From contig NZ_CP077426.1 in the NCBI RefSeq assembly GCF_019048845.1, positions 1,039,501-1,103,500 of the forward strand: a DNA stretch of 64,000 nucleotides. The letters run 5' to 3'. The translations under genes and the position numbers were made by a program. The notes beneath the pieces are model-generated. The model was not told where the DNA came from and searched no databases. It saw nothing but the letters and a program-made list of their open reading frames with translations. The stretch comes from Vibrio mimicus. Its GTDB lineage: Bacteria > Pseudomonadota > Gammaproteobacteria > Enterobacterales > Vibrionaceae. Shown here piece by piece: positions 36,864 to 45,346 of this stretch. Positions within the stretch are counted from its first letter, which is position 1; every line of letters starts with the position of its first letter.

Positions 36864-39404
36864 ATGAAGCGCTATTGTTTAGCAGCCGTGATTACCGCCA
36901 GCTTGGGGGTAAGCTACTCTGCACAAGCCTATAACTGTGCCGGAGTGCCAGTGTGGGACAGCAACACCGTGTATGTCGGCAGCGACAAAGTTCAAAAAAC
37001 CAACACCGCTTACCAAGCGCGTTACTGGACTCAGGGTAACGATCCCGCAACCCATTCTGGGCAATGGGACGCATGGCAAATTCTTGGACAGTGTGACGGA
37101 GGGGCGAATAACCCACCTCAAGTGTCCATCCAATCTCCGCTCAATAACGCCAAGATCCCACAAGGTTCGGTGGTGGGATTACAAGCCAGTGCCTCAGATA
37201 GCGATGGCAGCATCACTCAAGTGGAGTTTTTAGTCGGTACACAGCGTATTGCGATTGATCAACAAGCCCCATATCAAGTGGACTGGACGGCAGCATTGGG
37301 TGCAACGTCAGTGACCGTGATTGCGACCGATAACCAAGGTGCAACCACCAGCAGCACCGTAAATATCAGCGTAACGCCTACTGGTAACCCAGTTCCGCCA
37401 ACTGTGACGTTGACTAGCCCAACGGGCAGTGAACAGTTAACCGTGGGGAATGTTTTGGCGGTGGCCGCTAATGCTGCTGATAGTGATGGCAGTGTTACTG
37501 CCGTGGAGTTTTATGTTGATGGTCAACTTGTCGTAACCGATAGCTCTGAGCCTTACCAGTTTAATTGGAATGCCGCTGTCGGCAGCCATACCTTTAAAGC
37601 CAAAGCCATTGATAACGACAACCAGTCTACCGTGAGCCAAGAAGTGACTTTAACGGTCAGCAGTGGCTCGAATGCCGGTTGCGCGGGTTTACCTGTGTAT
37701 TCGGCGGGAACCGCGTATTCTGCAGGACAGTTGGTACAAAATAAGAACCAAAAATATCGCTGTGATATCGCCGGTTGGTGTTCTTCCAGCTCCGGTTGGG
37801 CGTATGAGCCAGGTGTTGGGAGTTATTGGAAAGAGGCATGGAGTGGTTTAGGCGCTTGTTCAACGCCACCTGTAGTGACATTAACCAACCCAACGGCGAA
37901 CCAAGTGATTCTTGCTGGCTCAACCGTCAGTGTAGCGGCGCAAGCCAGTGATGCCGATGGCTCGGTCACGCAAGTGGAGTTTTTTGCGGGCAACAACAGC
38001 TTAGGGGTGGTGACTCAAGCGCCTTACGCGGTTAACTGGCTAGCAACCACCACGGGGAATCAAACCCTAAAAGCAGTGGCTACCGACAATGACAGTAACA
38101 CCAGTGAAAGCGCAGTCAGCGTGACGGTGAGCGATCAAGATCTGGTAGTTTCACTGACTTCGCCGACATCCGGCCAAACCGTTGGCCTAGGTAAATCGGT
38201 CAACATTGCCGCCGATGCTACGTCACTAACCAATAATGTGGCGAAAGTGGAGTTTGTGGTCAACGGCGCGGTAGTTGCAACCGATACAACAGAGCCTTTT
38301 GCTTACAGTTGGACGCCAAGTGCGATTGGTCACTATACCGTTGCCGCGAAAGCGACTGACGCAGCAGGAACGAGCGTGACCTCTTCCGCTGCCGCAATCA
38401 GCGTGGTAGAGCAAGCGCAGAAGAAACATCGTCTGATCGGTTACTGGCATAACTTCGTCAATGGTGCGGGTTGCCCAATTCGTTTGGCGGATATGTCACA
38501 AGCGTGGGATGTGATTGATATTGCCTTTGCAGAAAACGATCGCAACAGTACCGGAACGGTACATTTCAACCTGTATGCCGGTGATATTTACAGCAGTTGT
38601 CCTGCGCTCGATCCTGCGCAATTCAAGCAAGATATGAAAGCACTACAAGCGAAAGGTAAAGTATTTGTCCTTTCCTTAGGTGGCGCTGAAGGCACTATTA
38701 CCCTTAACACTGATCAAGATGAAGCCAACTTTGTGAGCAGCCTGACTGCGTTGATCAAAGAATGGGGCTTTGATGGGTTGGATGTGGATCTCGAAAGTGG
38801 TTCAAACCTTGTTCATGGCTCACAAATTCAAGCGCGCTTAGGCCGAGCATTGAAGCAAATCGAGAAAAATATCGGTGGTGATATGTTCCTCACTATGGCG
38901 CCTGAACACCCTTATGTGCAAGGTGGTATGGTCGCTTACAGTGGAATTTGGGGCGCTTACATTCCGGTGATTAACGAAGTGCGCGATACGCTTGATATTC
39001 TGCATGTTCAGCTCTACAACAACGGTGGTTTACCTAACCCATACACACCGAGCGCGGCACCAGAAGGCTCAGTGGATATGATGGTCGCTCAATCAAAAAT
39101 GTTGATTGAAGGCTTCACCTTAGCCAACGGGACACGCTTTGAACCATTGCGTGATGATCAAGTAGCCATTGGTTTGCCATCAGGTCCAAGTTCGGCAAAT
39201 TCGGGTCAAGCTCCAACCCAAAATATCCTTGATGCACTGGATTGTTTAACCAAAGGAACCCGTTGCGGCACCATCAAACCGGCCTTTGCCTACCCCAATT
39301 ATGCAGGCGTGATGACCTGGTCAATCAACTGGGATAAGCATGACGGCTTTAATTTCTCCAAACCAATTGGCGATAAGCTCACTCAAATGAATAACGCACA
39401 ATAA
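36864..39404 (+). CDS. GH18 chitinase with two chitin-binding domains and Ig-like repeats
   Basis: Secreted endochitinase of 846 residues, type II secretion likely. Order: signal peptide (1-22), chitin-binding type-3 domain (about 24-80, YNCAGVPVWDS...WDAWQILGQC), two bacterial Ig-like domains (about 85-171 and 178-266, each with a DSDGS-xVEF pattern), a second chitin-binding domain (about 272-332, GCAGLPVYSAG...KEAWSGLGAC), two more Ig-like modules (about 334-421 and 425-512), then the GH18 barrel (about 521-846). Catalytic motif DGLDVDLES places the proton donor at Glu644. A chromosomal V. cholerae chitinase of this design lies in the same neighbourhood. Confidence 0.95.
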   Translation: MKRYCLAAVITASLGVSYSAQAYNCAGVPVWDSNTVYVGSDKVQKTNTAYQARYWTQGNDPATHSGQWDAWQILGQCDGGANNPPQVSIQSPLNNAKIPQGSVVGLQASASDSDGSITQVEFLVGTQRIAIDQQAPYQVDWTAALGATSVTVIATDNQGATTSSTVNISVTPTGNPVPPTVTLTSPTGSEQLTVGNVLAVAANAADSDGSVTAVEFYVDGQLVVTDSSEPYQFNWNAAVGSHTFKAKAIDNDNQSTVSQEVTLTVSSGSNAGCAGLPVYSAGTAYSAGQLVQNKNQKYRCDIAGWCSSSSGWAYEPGVGSYWKEAWSGLGACSTPPVVTLTNPTANQVILAGSTVSVAAQASDADGSVTQVEFFAGNNSLGVVTQAPYAVNWLATTTGNQTLKAVATDNDSNTSESAVSVTVSDQDLVVSLTSPTSGQTVGLGKSVNIAADATSLTNNVAKVEFVVNGAVVATDTTEPFAYSWTPSAIGHYTVAAKATDAAGTSVTSSAAAISVVEQAQKKHRLIGYWHNFVNGAGCPIRLADMSQAWDVIDIAFAENDRNSTGTVHFNLYAGDIYSSCPALDPAQFKQDMKALQAKGKVFVLSLGGAEGTITLNTDQDEANFVSSLTALIKEWGFDGLDVDLESGSNLVHGSQIQARLGRALKQIEKNIGGDMFLTMAPEHPYVQGGMVAYSGIWGAYIPVINEVRDTLDILHVQLYNNGGLPNPYTPSAAPEGSVDMMVAQSKMLIEGFTLANGTRFEPLRDDQVAIGLPSGPSSANSGQAPTQNILDALDCLTKGTRCGTIKPAFAYPNYAGVMTWSINWDKHDGFNFSKPIGDKLTQMNNAQ

Positions 39405-39422
39405 ACCGTTGCGTTTCTAATC

Positions 39423-39452
39423 ACACCCTAGCTTAGCTGGGGTGTTTTCTTT
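39423..39452 (+). terminator. Terminator after the chitinase gene
   Basis: 10-bp stem ACACCCTAGC / GCTGGGGTGT (one T-G pair) with a 3-base loop, then TTTTCTTTT. Confidence 0.88.
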
Positions 39453-39654
39453 TCTAGATACGAAGCATTTTGGTGAGAAGTGGGAGGGGGAAGCATAGAA
39501 ATACAGAGAGAAAAAAAGGGGAGAAAACTGTGCGATCCATTGCCTCAGTACCTCCCAAATACATCAATCAAATGAATTCGTAGTGAATCGAACTCAAATT
39601 GGCAAAGGGAATGCCAGTAGGGGATTTTTGAAAAAACAAACTGTGCGGTCTCAA

Positions 39655-41475
39655 CTATGCGGTTTCAGAGACAGGTGAGGCGACTCGGTTATGTGGTTGC
39701 CACGGTGAGTTGATCGACTCCGGTTGTAGGTGGATTCGCCAATACTCATCTTTATGGGCAGTTTGGCAGGACTGTAAAGTAGTTAAGTTATTGATGAGTA
39801 GTAAGTCTCCCTGTTGCAGAGAATGCTCTACGCAGACCTTAGGGTTGTGGCAAAGCATGCTAAGACGCTGATGGATGGCGGATTGTTCCGCTGAGACATT
39901 CACATCATCGAGCTGAATTTGATAACCATGTTCATGATGTAAGTCTTGCCAACGGAGCACATCTTGGCGCGATGTTGAACAGTAGCGAACTAAGGGGTGG
40001 CGTGCAGTGCCTGAATGCTCGGGGGTAAAATTGGCATAATGCATCACAGTATGGCGTAACTGTTCACGCTCTTGTCCCTCTAACGTTAAAACAGCCAATG
40101 CTGAATCTACGGTTTTCCAGACATTATTCGCATCACTGGTTGCGCAGTAAACCGCATATTCATGAGGTGTGAAATCTTCATATTGGTAGCGTTGTGAGTC
40201 GATATCCATTGATACCGGTGGGCATGAAAGCGCCCAATGAACAGGAAGATCAACCGCACGGCTTTTCAAGCCTTCAACAGTAACACCAAAATCCCAAGTG
40301 ATGGCCGAACGTTGGTTTAAGTACCAATGTTGTAACTCGGTAGGATGACTGAGCGTGGAAAACCCGCGTAAACGCACCGAACCAAATTCTCTCACCAAAT
40401 GGCTGAGCTCTTTGGGGTTTAGCATGGAGAGTGAAATGTTAGGGGATGAACACTCCAACCTCAGCGCAAATTTTTCCAACATCAACTCGGCTTTGATTTG
40501 GTTCAGTGCTGCAATACTTTGTTCACTGGCAAGGTTAAGCTGTAGGTAACACCAAGGTTTGCCATCGTGGGTCACTGGTACAATAAGTCCGGAGCGTTTT
40601 AAATGGTTTTCTTTGCTATCAACGATGAATTCCCCACGGCTTGCATCAAACAGTAACGTGCTATGCCAAGGGGTTTTGAATTGGCGCTCATTAAAGAGAA
40701 AAAGGGAATATTTCTTACCAATCATTGGATGTTCATGAATGCTAAGGCGGATGCAGTCGGCAAACTTTTGCTGTAAGAAATTATCTAGAGCTTTACCCTG
40801 TACCATCATTCCTTTAGCAATTTTGGCTAATCGTTGGCGGCGTTCTTTATACGAGAGCGGAGCTAAAATATGTTTCTGATCCTGATTCATGAATTTCTTC
40901 AAACCAAGATAAGTTTGGTTCATTTTATTATTCTTTAATTTTAGCTTAGAGAAATTATCGGCATAGTCAGGTTCACCAAACATCTCACGCAATCCATTAA
41001 AATATTCAGTGTCTTTGAGGTCTTTAAATTCATCAAAATGCTCAAAGTTCATAATTTTCAAAGAGTCACTGCAGTTCATGTTTGCGACCATTTTACGCAG
41101 ATTGTCGGAATAATCGTAATGGTGTTCTAAGTTGACAGAAATATAATCAGAGAAAGTGTGATAGTCTGAAAATATATAAAAAGTTATGCCCGGTTCATAA
41201 ACGGACTGTATATCTCGAATACATTGCACAAATTTTCTTAGAACGAGATATTCTCCAATATCTGGCGTATGACCAAGAACTTTATCTAGATTATTGGTTT
41301 TACAAGGAAAGGCGGGGAGAAGTAATTTAATTTTTTGCTGTTTCTGAATGAAATTACGAAGCTGACTTTTTAAATGAGCCAAGCCTTCATAGGAAGCATT
41401 GCACTGTGCGATGAGTTGATTCAGCAGAATAAATGACGTTTTTTCTACATAAGTTTCTTGTTCAGCATCGAGCAT
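39655..41475 (-). CDS. pvcA: PvcA-type isonitrile synthase fused to a degenerate Fe/2OG-oxygenase-like domain
   Basis: 606 residues. Residues about 50-335 are the PvcA/DIT1 fold: LLPAFPCKTNNLDKVLGHTP and PDIGEY near 52-75, SDYHTFSDYI near 103-112, CIRLSIHEHP near 241 and TPWHSTLLFD near 268-277. This family turns the amino nitrogen of an aromatic amino acid and ribulose-5-phosphate into an isonitrile. Residues about 345-590 resemble TauD/PvcB oxygenases (LVREFGSVRLRGFSTL near 360, GDLLLINNLTTLQ near 556), but by-eye alignment puts Ala415 at the HxD aspartate (H413-W-A) and Gln568 at the distal histidine, so two iron ligands are missing. Stand-alone PvcA is about 330 residues. The gene lies apart from the intact oxygenase (44210-45058) across a divergent LysR gene. 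Confidence 0.85.
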   Translation of the reverse strand: MLDAEQETYVEKTSFILLNQLIAQCNASYEGLAHLKSQLRNFIQKQQKIKLLLPAFPCKTNNLDKVLGHTPDIGEYLVLRKFVQCIRDIQSVYEPGITFYIFSDYHTFSDYISVNLEHHYDYSDNLRKMVANMNCSDSLKIMNFEHFDEFKDLKDTEYFNGLREMFGEPDYADNFSKLKLKNNKMNQTYLGLKKFMNQDQKHILAPLSYKERRQRLAKIAKGMMVQGKALDNFLQQKFADCIRLSIHEHPMIGKKYSLFLFNERQFKTPWHSTLLFDASRGEFIVDSKENHLKRSGLIVPVTHDGKPWCYLQLNLASEQSIAALNQIKAELMLEKFALRLECSSPNISLSMLNPKELSHLVREFGSVRLRGFSTLSHPTELQHWYLNQRSAITWDFGVTVEGLKSRAVDLPVHWALSCPPVSMDIDSQRYQYEDFTPHEYAVYCATSDANNVWKTVDSALAVLTLEGQEREQLRHTVMHYANFTPEHSGTARHPLVRYCSTSRQDVLRWQDLHHEHGYQIQLDDVNVSAEQSAIHQRLSMLCHNPKVCVEHSLQQGDLLLINNLTTLQSCQTAHKDEYWRIHLQPESINSPWQPHNRVASPVSETA

Positions 41476-41546
41476 AAAATTTCCTCATTTATTACATGGT
41501 TGAATAACATGGGAACTCGCCAGTAAAGCAAGTTGGTTTCAATTGG

Positions 41547-41557
41547 TTACTTAGTAA
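41547..41557. repeat. TTACTTAGTAA dyad near the pvcA start
   Basis: Perfect 11-bp palindrome 72 bases upstream of the pvcA start codon. It could be a half of a regulator site for the isonitrile synthase promoter. No regulator is proven. Confidence 0.35.
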
Positions 41558-41683
41558 GTTTGATAAGCGATAAATTTAATATTTAGCTGATTGCATTACC
41601 TATAATGGCTCTCGCTATGAGTCTGGTTTTCTTTGATGCAGGAATCATTAGTTACAGCCTCTGAAATTGGAATTAATGCCACA

Positions 41684-41710
41684 AATAACAATAATTTCTT
41701 TATTGTTATT
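41684..41710. repeat. Perfect 11-bp inverted repeat in the pvcA/LysR divergent region
   Basis: AATAACAATAA and TTATTGTTATT separated by TTTCT, very AT-rich, lying between the isonitrile synthase and its divergent regulator. It could be a regulator site or a hairpin in either leader RNA. Confidence 0.6.
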
Positions 41711-41780
41711 ATTTTGGGTGAAACCTATGGGGTTTGTTTTTATCCAAATGACAGGAACATTATTTCTATGATTCTGATTA

Positions 41781-41827
41781 TTGACTAGACAATAAAAATA
41801 GAACCCAAAGTTACCAATAAAGGAACA
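41781..41827 (+). promoter_or_regulatory. 47-bp element, copy 1 (upstream of the LysR gene)
   Basis: Starts TTGACTAGACAATAAAAAT and ends GGAACA, four bases before the LysR start codon. It matches 45127-45173 at 40 of 47 positions with no gaps, both on the plus strand. Its first part with the base before it has dyad symmetry (ATTGACTAGACAAT), as expected for a LysR-type operator. The GGA near the end also serves as the Shine-Dalgarno of the LysR gene. Confidence 0.7.
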
Positions 41828-41830
41828 GTA

Positions 41831-42724
41831 ATGCTGAATGAACTTAAGCGTATTGCTATCTTCAATAAGGTTGTTGAGTGTGGCTCTTTTACCTCGGCTG
41901 GGGAATCGCTTGGTATGACTAAGTCCAAGGTCAGTGAGCAAATAACCACGTTAGAAAAAAATCTGAATGTACGCTTATTGAACCGTACCACTCGTAAAGT
42001 CAGCCTAACCACGGAAGGCGGCACCTTTTACCAGTACAGCCATGGTTTACTTGGAATGGCAGAGGAAGCGCTGTATTCGGTCAACCATCTGGCGTCTGAA
42101 GTTTCCGGCACAATCCGGATTGGGACGACGATCGATGTCGGTACATTCTTGTTAGCTCCTCTGTTGGAAGAGTTTTATCAATTGTATCCGCAGGTAAAGT
42201 TTGATCTTCAATTGGAGGATGGGTTGCAAGACTTTGTTGAATCGAACCTTGATATTGTGATCCGAATGGGGGAGCTCACTTCTTCTTCTTTGGTGGGAAG
42301 AGTGATCGCCCCTTTTGAAATTGGCCTTTATGCGAGCCAAAGCTATTTAGATAAAAGTCCACCGCTTGAAAAAATTGAGGATTTGCAGCACCACGATTGG
42401 ATCTATCTGACGCGACTCTGCTTGCCCAATCACACCATGACACTCGTCAACCCTGAAGGTGAGCGACATGACGTGAAACTGGAACCGCAGCATATAAGCA
42501 ACGCTCCTCTTGCCGTGATGGCCATGGTTCAACAAGGATTGGGGATCGGCGCGATTGCCCATTTCCTGATCAATAAAGTGCCGGGGCCTGCGTTGGTAAG
42601 GCTTTTCCCTGATTTTTATCAAATCAGCACGACCATGAACATTCTTTATCCAAGCCGTAAAAATTTGCCGCCACGAGTGCGATTGTTTATCGATTATTTA
42701 GTGGAATCGTTGCGAGCGCAGTGA
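41831..42724 (+). CDS. LysR-family regulator of the isonitrile locus
   Basis: 297 residues. The N-terminal wHTH is FNKVVECGSFTSAGESLGMTKSKVSEQITTLEKN region (about 10-45), then a ligand-binding domain ending in a positively charged tail. Divergent from pvcA and convergent with the flavin monooxygenase gene. In Pseudomonas aeruginosa the pvc genes are activated by the LysR protein PtxR, so an analogous role is likely here. The 47-bp element overlaps its own upstream region, consistent with autoregulation. Confidence 0.88.
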   Translation: MLNELKRIAIFNKVVECGSFTSAGESLGMTKSKVSEQITTLEKNLNVRLLNRTTRKVSLTTEGGTFYQYSHGLLGMAEEALYSVNHLASEVSGTIRIGTTIDVGTFLLAPLLEEFYQLYPQVKFDLQLEDGLQDFVESNLDIVIRMGELTSSSLVGRVIAPFEIGLYASQSYLDKSPPLEKIEDLQHHDWIYLTRLCLPNHTMTLVNPEGERHDVKLEPQHISNAPLAVMAMVQQGLGIGAIAHFLINKVPGPALVRLFPDFYQISTTMNILYPSRKNLPPRVRLFIDYLVESLRAQ

Positions 42725-42773
42725 GTGGTCAGGATAAAAGCCAGCCTTGCGGCTGGCCTTGGTGATGGCTGAG

Positions 42774-44225
42774 TTATCGAAGTGATTCAATAAAGCGTGC
42801 TAATTGTGTTTCGATTTCATCCAGTGGAGTGATGAGTGCAATATACGCATCAGGGCGTACCAATACCGCTTGATACGCATAAGGTGTTTGCTCCGCCCAA
42901 TATTGAGCAACGTGTGGCTGTGAGCCTACTCGAATGACTTTTATAAAATCGGGAACAGCGATATGACGTTCAGTATCGCTAAACAGCAGCAGGCTCCAGT
43001 TTGAGTAGTTGAGTAAGGTATATAGGCGTGTTGCCTGTTCATCACTCTTGATTGGAAAATCCCAAACACGGGTGCCAATTGGCCCTTCTTCACCATAGCG
43101 TATGCCCATTCCTGTGATGTTGCCGGAGCGTTTTTCTACGATTTTGACGTAATCTTGAGCATGAGTATTGGTCGCAGAAAACTTGGTGGAGCGTACAAGC
43201 TCGCCTGAACTTTCAATTACACTTTGTGCTACTGGTTGGCGCTCGGCTTGATAGCTCTGTAGTAGTGAGCTTGTAGCGTGGCCTTGCACATACATGCTGA
43301 GTTTCCAAATCAGGTTAAAAGCATCAGCTACGCCTGTATTGAGCCCTTGTCCACCATTAACGGAGTGAACGTGGCAAGCATCGCCCGCTAAGAACACCTT
43401 GTTCTCCAAGCTATATTGTTCGGCTACGGATTCTTTCACGGCAAATTGTGAAAACCATACAATGTCGGAGAAGTGTAAACGGTGAGGAGCCATCGCCCGA
43501 TTGATTTTGGCAATCGCCTCTTCTTGTGTGAAATCATGGGTATCCATCCGCACATAGAATCGATCAATATTGCCTTCGCGTGGAATCCACGCCACATCGG
43601 AGGTTTCAGCTTGGAATACGATAATTTCAGGCACTTTAGGGAAGTCGCTCTCAATTACGCCATCGATCACCGCCCAGATGATCTCTGGCCGCACAATATG
43701 GAAAGGAACCTCAAAGTGACTGCGTACAAAGGATTGCGAGCCATCGGCACCGATCACAAAACGAGATGGGATGACTTCACCGTTAGTGAGAGTAGTAACA
43801 CACCCCGTTGGTGTTAATTCAATATTCTCAACAGCGGTGTTACGCCATACCGGTGTGGCCATTGCTGTCAATTTATCGTCTAGTGATTGTTCAACAAAGG
43901 ATTGGCCTAACATCAAAAAGTGTTTATGTAGGCACCCTTCTAACGCTTCCCACCACGATGATTGGCGAGAAACAAAGTGTCCATCTGCCCAAACTGAGCT
44001 GGTATTACAAGGTTTACCAAGTGGGTAAAGCTCATCAAAAAGCTTGGCGACCTCCAACAATTGTAAGGTTCGTGCATTCAAGGCATCGGCTCGGCCAACT
44101 TGTAAAGGGTGTGCGGATTTATCGATGGTTATGGTGCTTAGTCCACACTGCTGAGCTAAGTAGGCACACATTAACCCTACTGGGCCGGCGCCAATAATGA
44201 CGATGTCGGTTACTTTTGTGGGCAT
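42774..44225 (-). CDS. FAD-dependent monooxygenase (PHBH/UbiH type)
   Basis: 483 residues. The N-terminal FAD site is VIIGAGPVGLMCAYLA near 9-24, the DG motif is IGADGSQSFVRSH near 160, and the third motif is LAGDACHVHSVNGGQGLNTGVADAFNLIWKL near 288. A C-terminal thioredoxin-like region is typical of aromatic hydroxylases. It probably hydroxylates or tailors the aromatic ring of the isonitrile. Overlaps the oxygenase gene by 16 bases, so translation is coupled. This is not the HpaB-type PvcC of Pseudomonas, so the tailoring chemistry may differ. Confidence 0.88.
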   Translation of the reverse strand: MPTKVTDIVIIGAGPVGLMCAYLAQQCGLSTITIDKSAHPLQVGRADALNARTLQLLEVAKLFDELYPLGKPCNTSSVWADGHFVSRQSSWWEALEGCLHKHFLMLGQSFVEQSLDDKLTAMATPVWRNTAVENIELTPTGCVTTLTNGEVIPSRFVIGADGSQSFVRSHFEVPFHIVRPEIIWAVIDGVIESDFPKVPEIIVFQAETSDVAWIPREGNIDRFYVRMDTHDFTQEEAIAKINRAMAPHRLHFSDIVWFSQFAVKESVAEQYSLENKVFLAGDACHVHSVNGGQGLNTGVADAFNLIWKLSMYVQGHATSSLLQSYQAERQPVAQSVIESSGELVRSTKFSATNTHAQDYVKIVEKRSGNITGMGIRYGEEGPIGTRVWDFPIKSDEQATRLYTLLNYSNWSLLLFSDTERHIAVPDFIKVIRVGSQPHVAQYWAEQTPYAYQAVLVRPDAYIALITPLDEIETQLARFIESLR

Positions 44226-45058
44226 TGGTAAGACTCCAAACTTGGGTTGTTATAAGCCGGCGTACTTAAAACTTGTACACGGCGGATATGGCGTGGGGTA
44301 TGAGAGGTAAACGCTTCACGTCCATGTAACAGTGAAAAATTGTCAGTAATCACAATGTCACCGGTTTGCCACTCGTGAGCATAAAAGTTACGAGGGTCAT
44401 ACAATGCGCGGCGTAAACTCTTGTGAAATTCAGTGGCTTGTTGAGGTGCGATGCCGGACAGCGAAACATCCGGTGGGTTGAGCAGGTCCCCATTCTCTTC
44501 AAAGTGTGGCTCGTTGTAACGGATCACAAGATAGTCTTTATATGGGTGAGGCATCACAATCGGTGATACGGTTTTGCTGTGATAAAACTCCATTTGGCGT
44601 TGGTAGTGTCCGGTCACTTGCATCCAGCGTTCCACCTCTTGGATGGGGGTATGCTTTAAGGCCAACATGGTATGGCTAAAGGTGGTTCGGCCACCATGGC
44701 CAGATAAAGGGGCTTGTACACATTGAAAAATTTGGTATTCAGGCACTTGTGGGCGATACATCCCATCCCAGTGCATCGGCATATAACTGCTATCAAAAAT
44801 GTGATCACCCGGATTTTCTTTCTGCACTAGGTCCAAGACTCGGCCAAATGGCCAAATACTCACTTCTCCCCAGAGTTCACAGTAATCGGCAAAATCATCG
44901 GCTTGATCGAAACTTTCAAAGCCACGCAGTAAAACCAACTGCTCGCGATTAAACATCTCGCGTAATGCATCAATATCCAATTGATTAACATGAGTCGGCT
45001 TTTTTACTGGCTCAACGAGAACCCCAAAGGGTTCTAACATGGTGATTTTATATAGCAT
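44210..45058 (-). CDS. pvcB: PvcB/TauD-type Fe(II)/2-oxoglutarate oxygenase
   Basis: 282 residues from ATG 45058 (MLYKITMLEPFG), preferred because GGGAG lies nine bases upstream; 45082 is an in-frame alternative. All three iron ligands are present: HWD (His96, Asp98) and the distal His245 in NFSLLHGREAF, with the 2-oxoglutarate arginine about 13 residues later (HIRRVQ). In PvcB-type enzymes it desaturates and decarboxylates the isonitrile amino acid to a vinyl isonitrile. It leads the two-gene unit with the flavin monooxygenase. Confidence 0.87.
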   Translation of the reverse strand: MLYKITMLEPFGVLVEPVKKPTHVNQLDIDALREMFNREQLVLLRGFESFDQADDFADYCELWGEVSIWPFGRVLDLVQKENPGDHIFDSSYMPMHWDGMYRPQVPEYQIFQCVQAPLSGHGGRTTFSHTMLALKHTPIQEVERWMQVTGHYQRQMEFYHSKTVSPIVMPHPYKDYLVIRYNEPHFEENGDLLNPPDVSLSGIAPQQATEFHKSLRRALYDPRNFYAHEWQTGDIVITDNFSLLHGREAFTSHTPRHIRRVQVLSTPAYNNPSLESYQCPQK

Positions 45059-45126
45059 TTTAGCGTTCTCCCTATTGAGCATCTCTTGTTCGGTCTCTAT
45101 GCGATTATTGGTAGAACGGGTAGGTG

Positions 45127-45173
45127 TTGACTAGATAACAAAATCAGAACCCAAAGTTACCGATAGCGGAACA
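45127..45173 (+). promoter_or_regulatory. 47-bp element, copy 2 (upstream of the pvcB unit)
   Basis: Matches 41781-41827 at 40 of 47 positions. The dyad GTTGACTAGATAAC at 45126-45139 keeps paired arms although its bases changed. It is 69-115 bases upstream of the pvcB start, in inverted orientation relative to that gene, and about 175 bases before the plus-strand orphan gene. A short similar tail (TGCTG) follows in both copies, so it may be a duplicated promoter relic. Confidence 0.65.
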
Positions 45174-45346
45174 ATCTGCTGTTGGTACAGGTGGTGGCAT
45201 TAGCTGGTCAGTCCTCAAACGAATCCTGAACATTTCAAACAATTAAAAAGAGAGTGTGGAACTTGGTGAGCAATTCACACTTCAAGTTCAATCGAGTGTT
45301 CTAAACTGAAAGTGAAAGCAATCTATCTCAGGCTAGGAGGGATATT

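Larger units (their letters stand above)
41476..41830. other. 355-bp intergenic region between pvcA and LysR
   Basis: Non-coding divergent promoter region. It contains the 11-bp palindrome near 41547, a TATAAT at 41601-41606, the inverted repeat at 41684-41710 and the 47-bp element at 41781-41827 that recurs at 45127-45173. I see no small ORF with a convincing start. Confidence 0.6.

Noticed and set aside
39655..41475. C-terminal domain of the isonitrile synthase as a halogenase (HxA motif)
   Set aside because: HxA resembles Fe/2OG halogenases, but the distal histidine also appears replaced by Gln568, so an active metal centre is unlikely.
45181..45340. Small RNA upstream of the 45347 gene
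   Set aside because: There is an inverted repeat (GAACTTG...CAAGTTC at 45259-45289), but no clear promoter or T-run to define a transcript.
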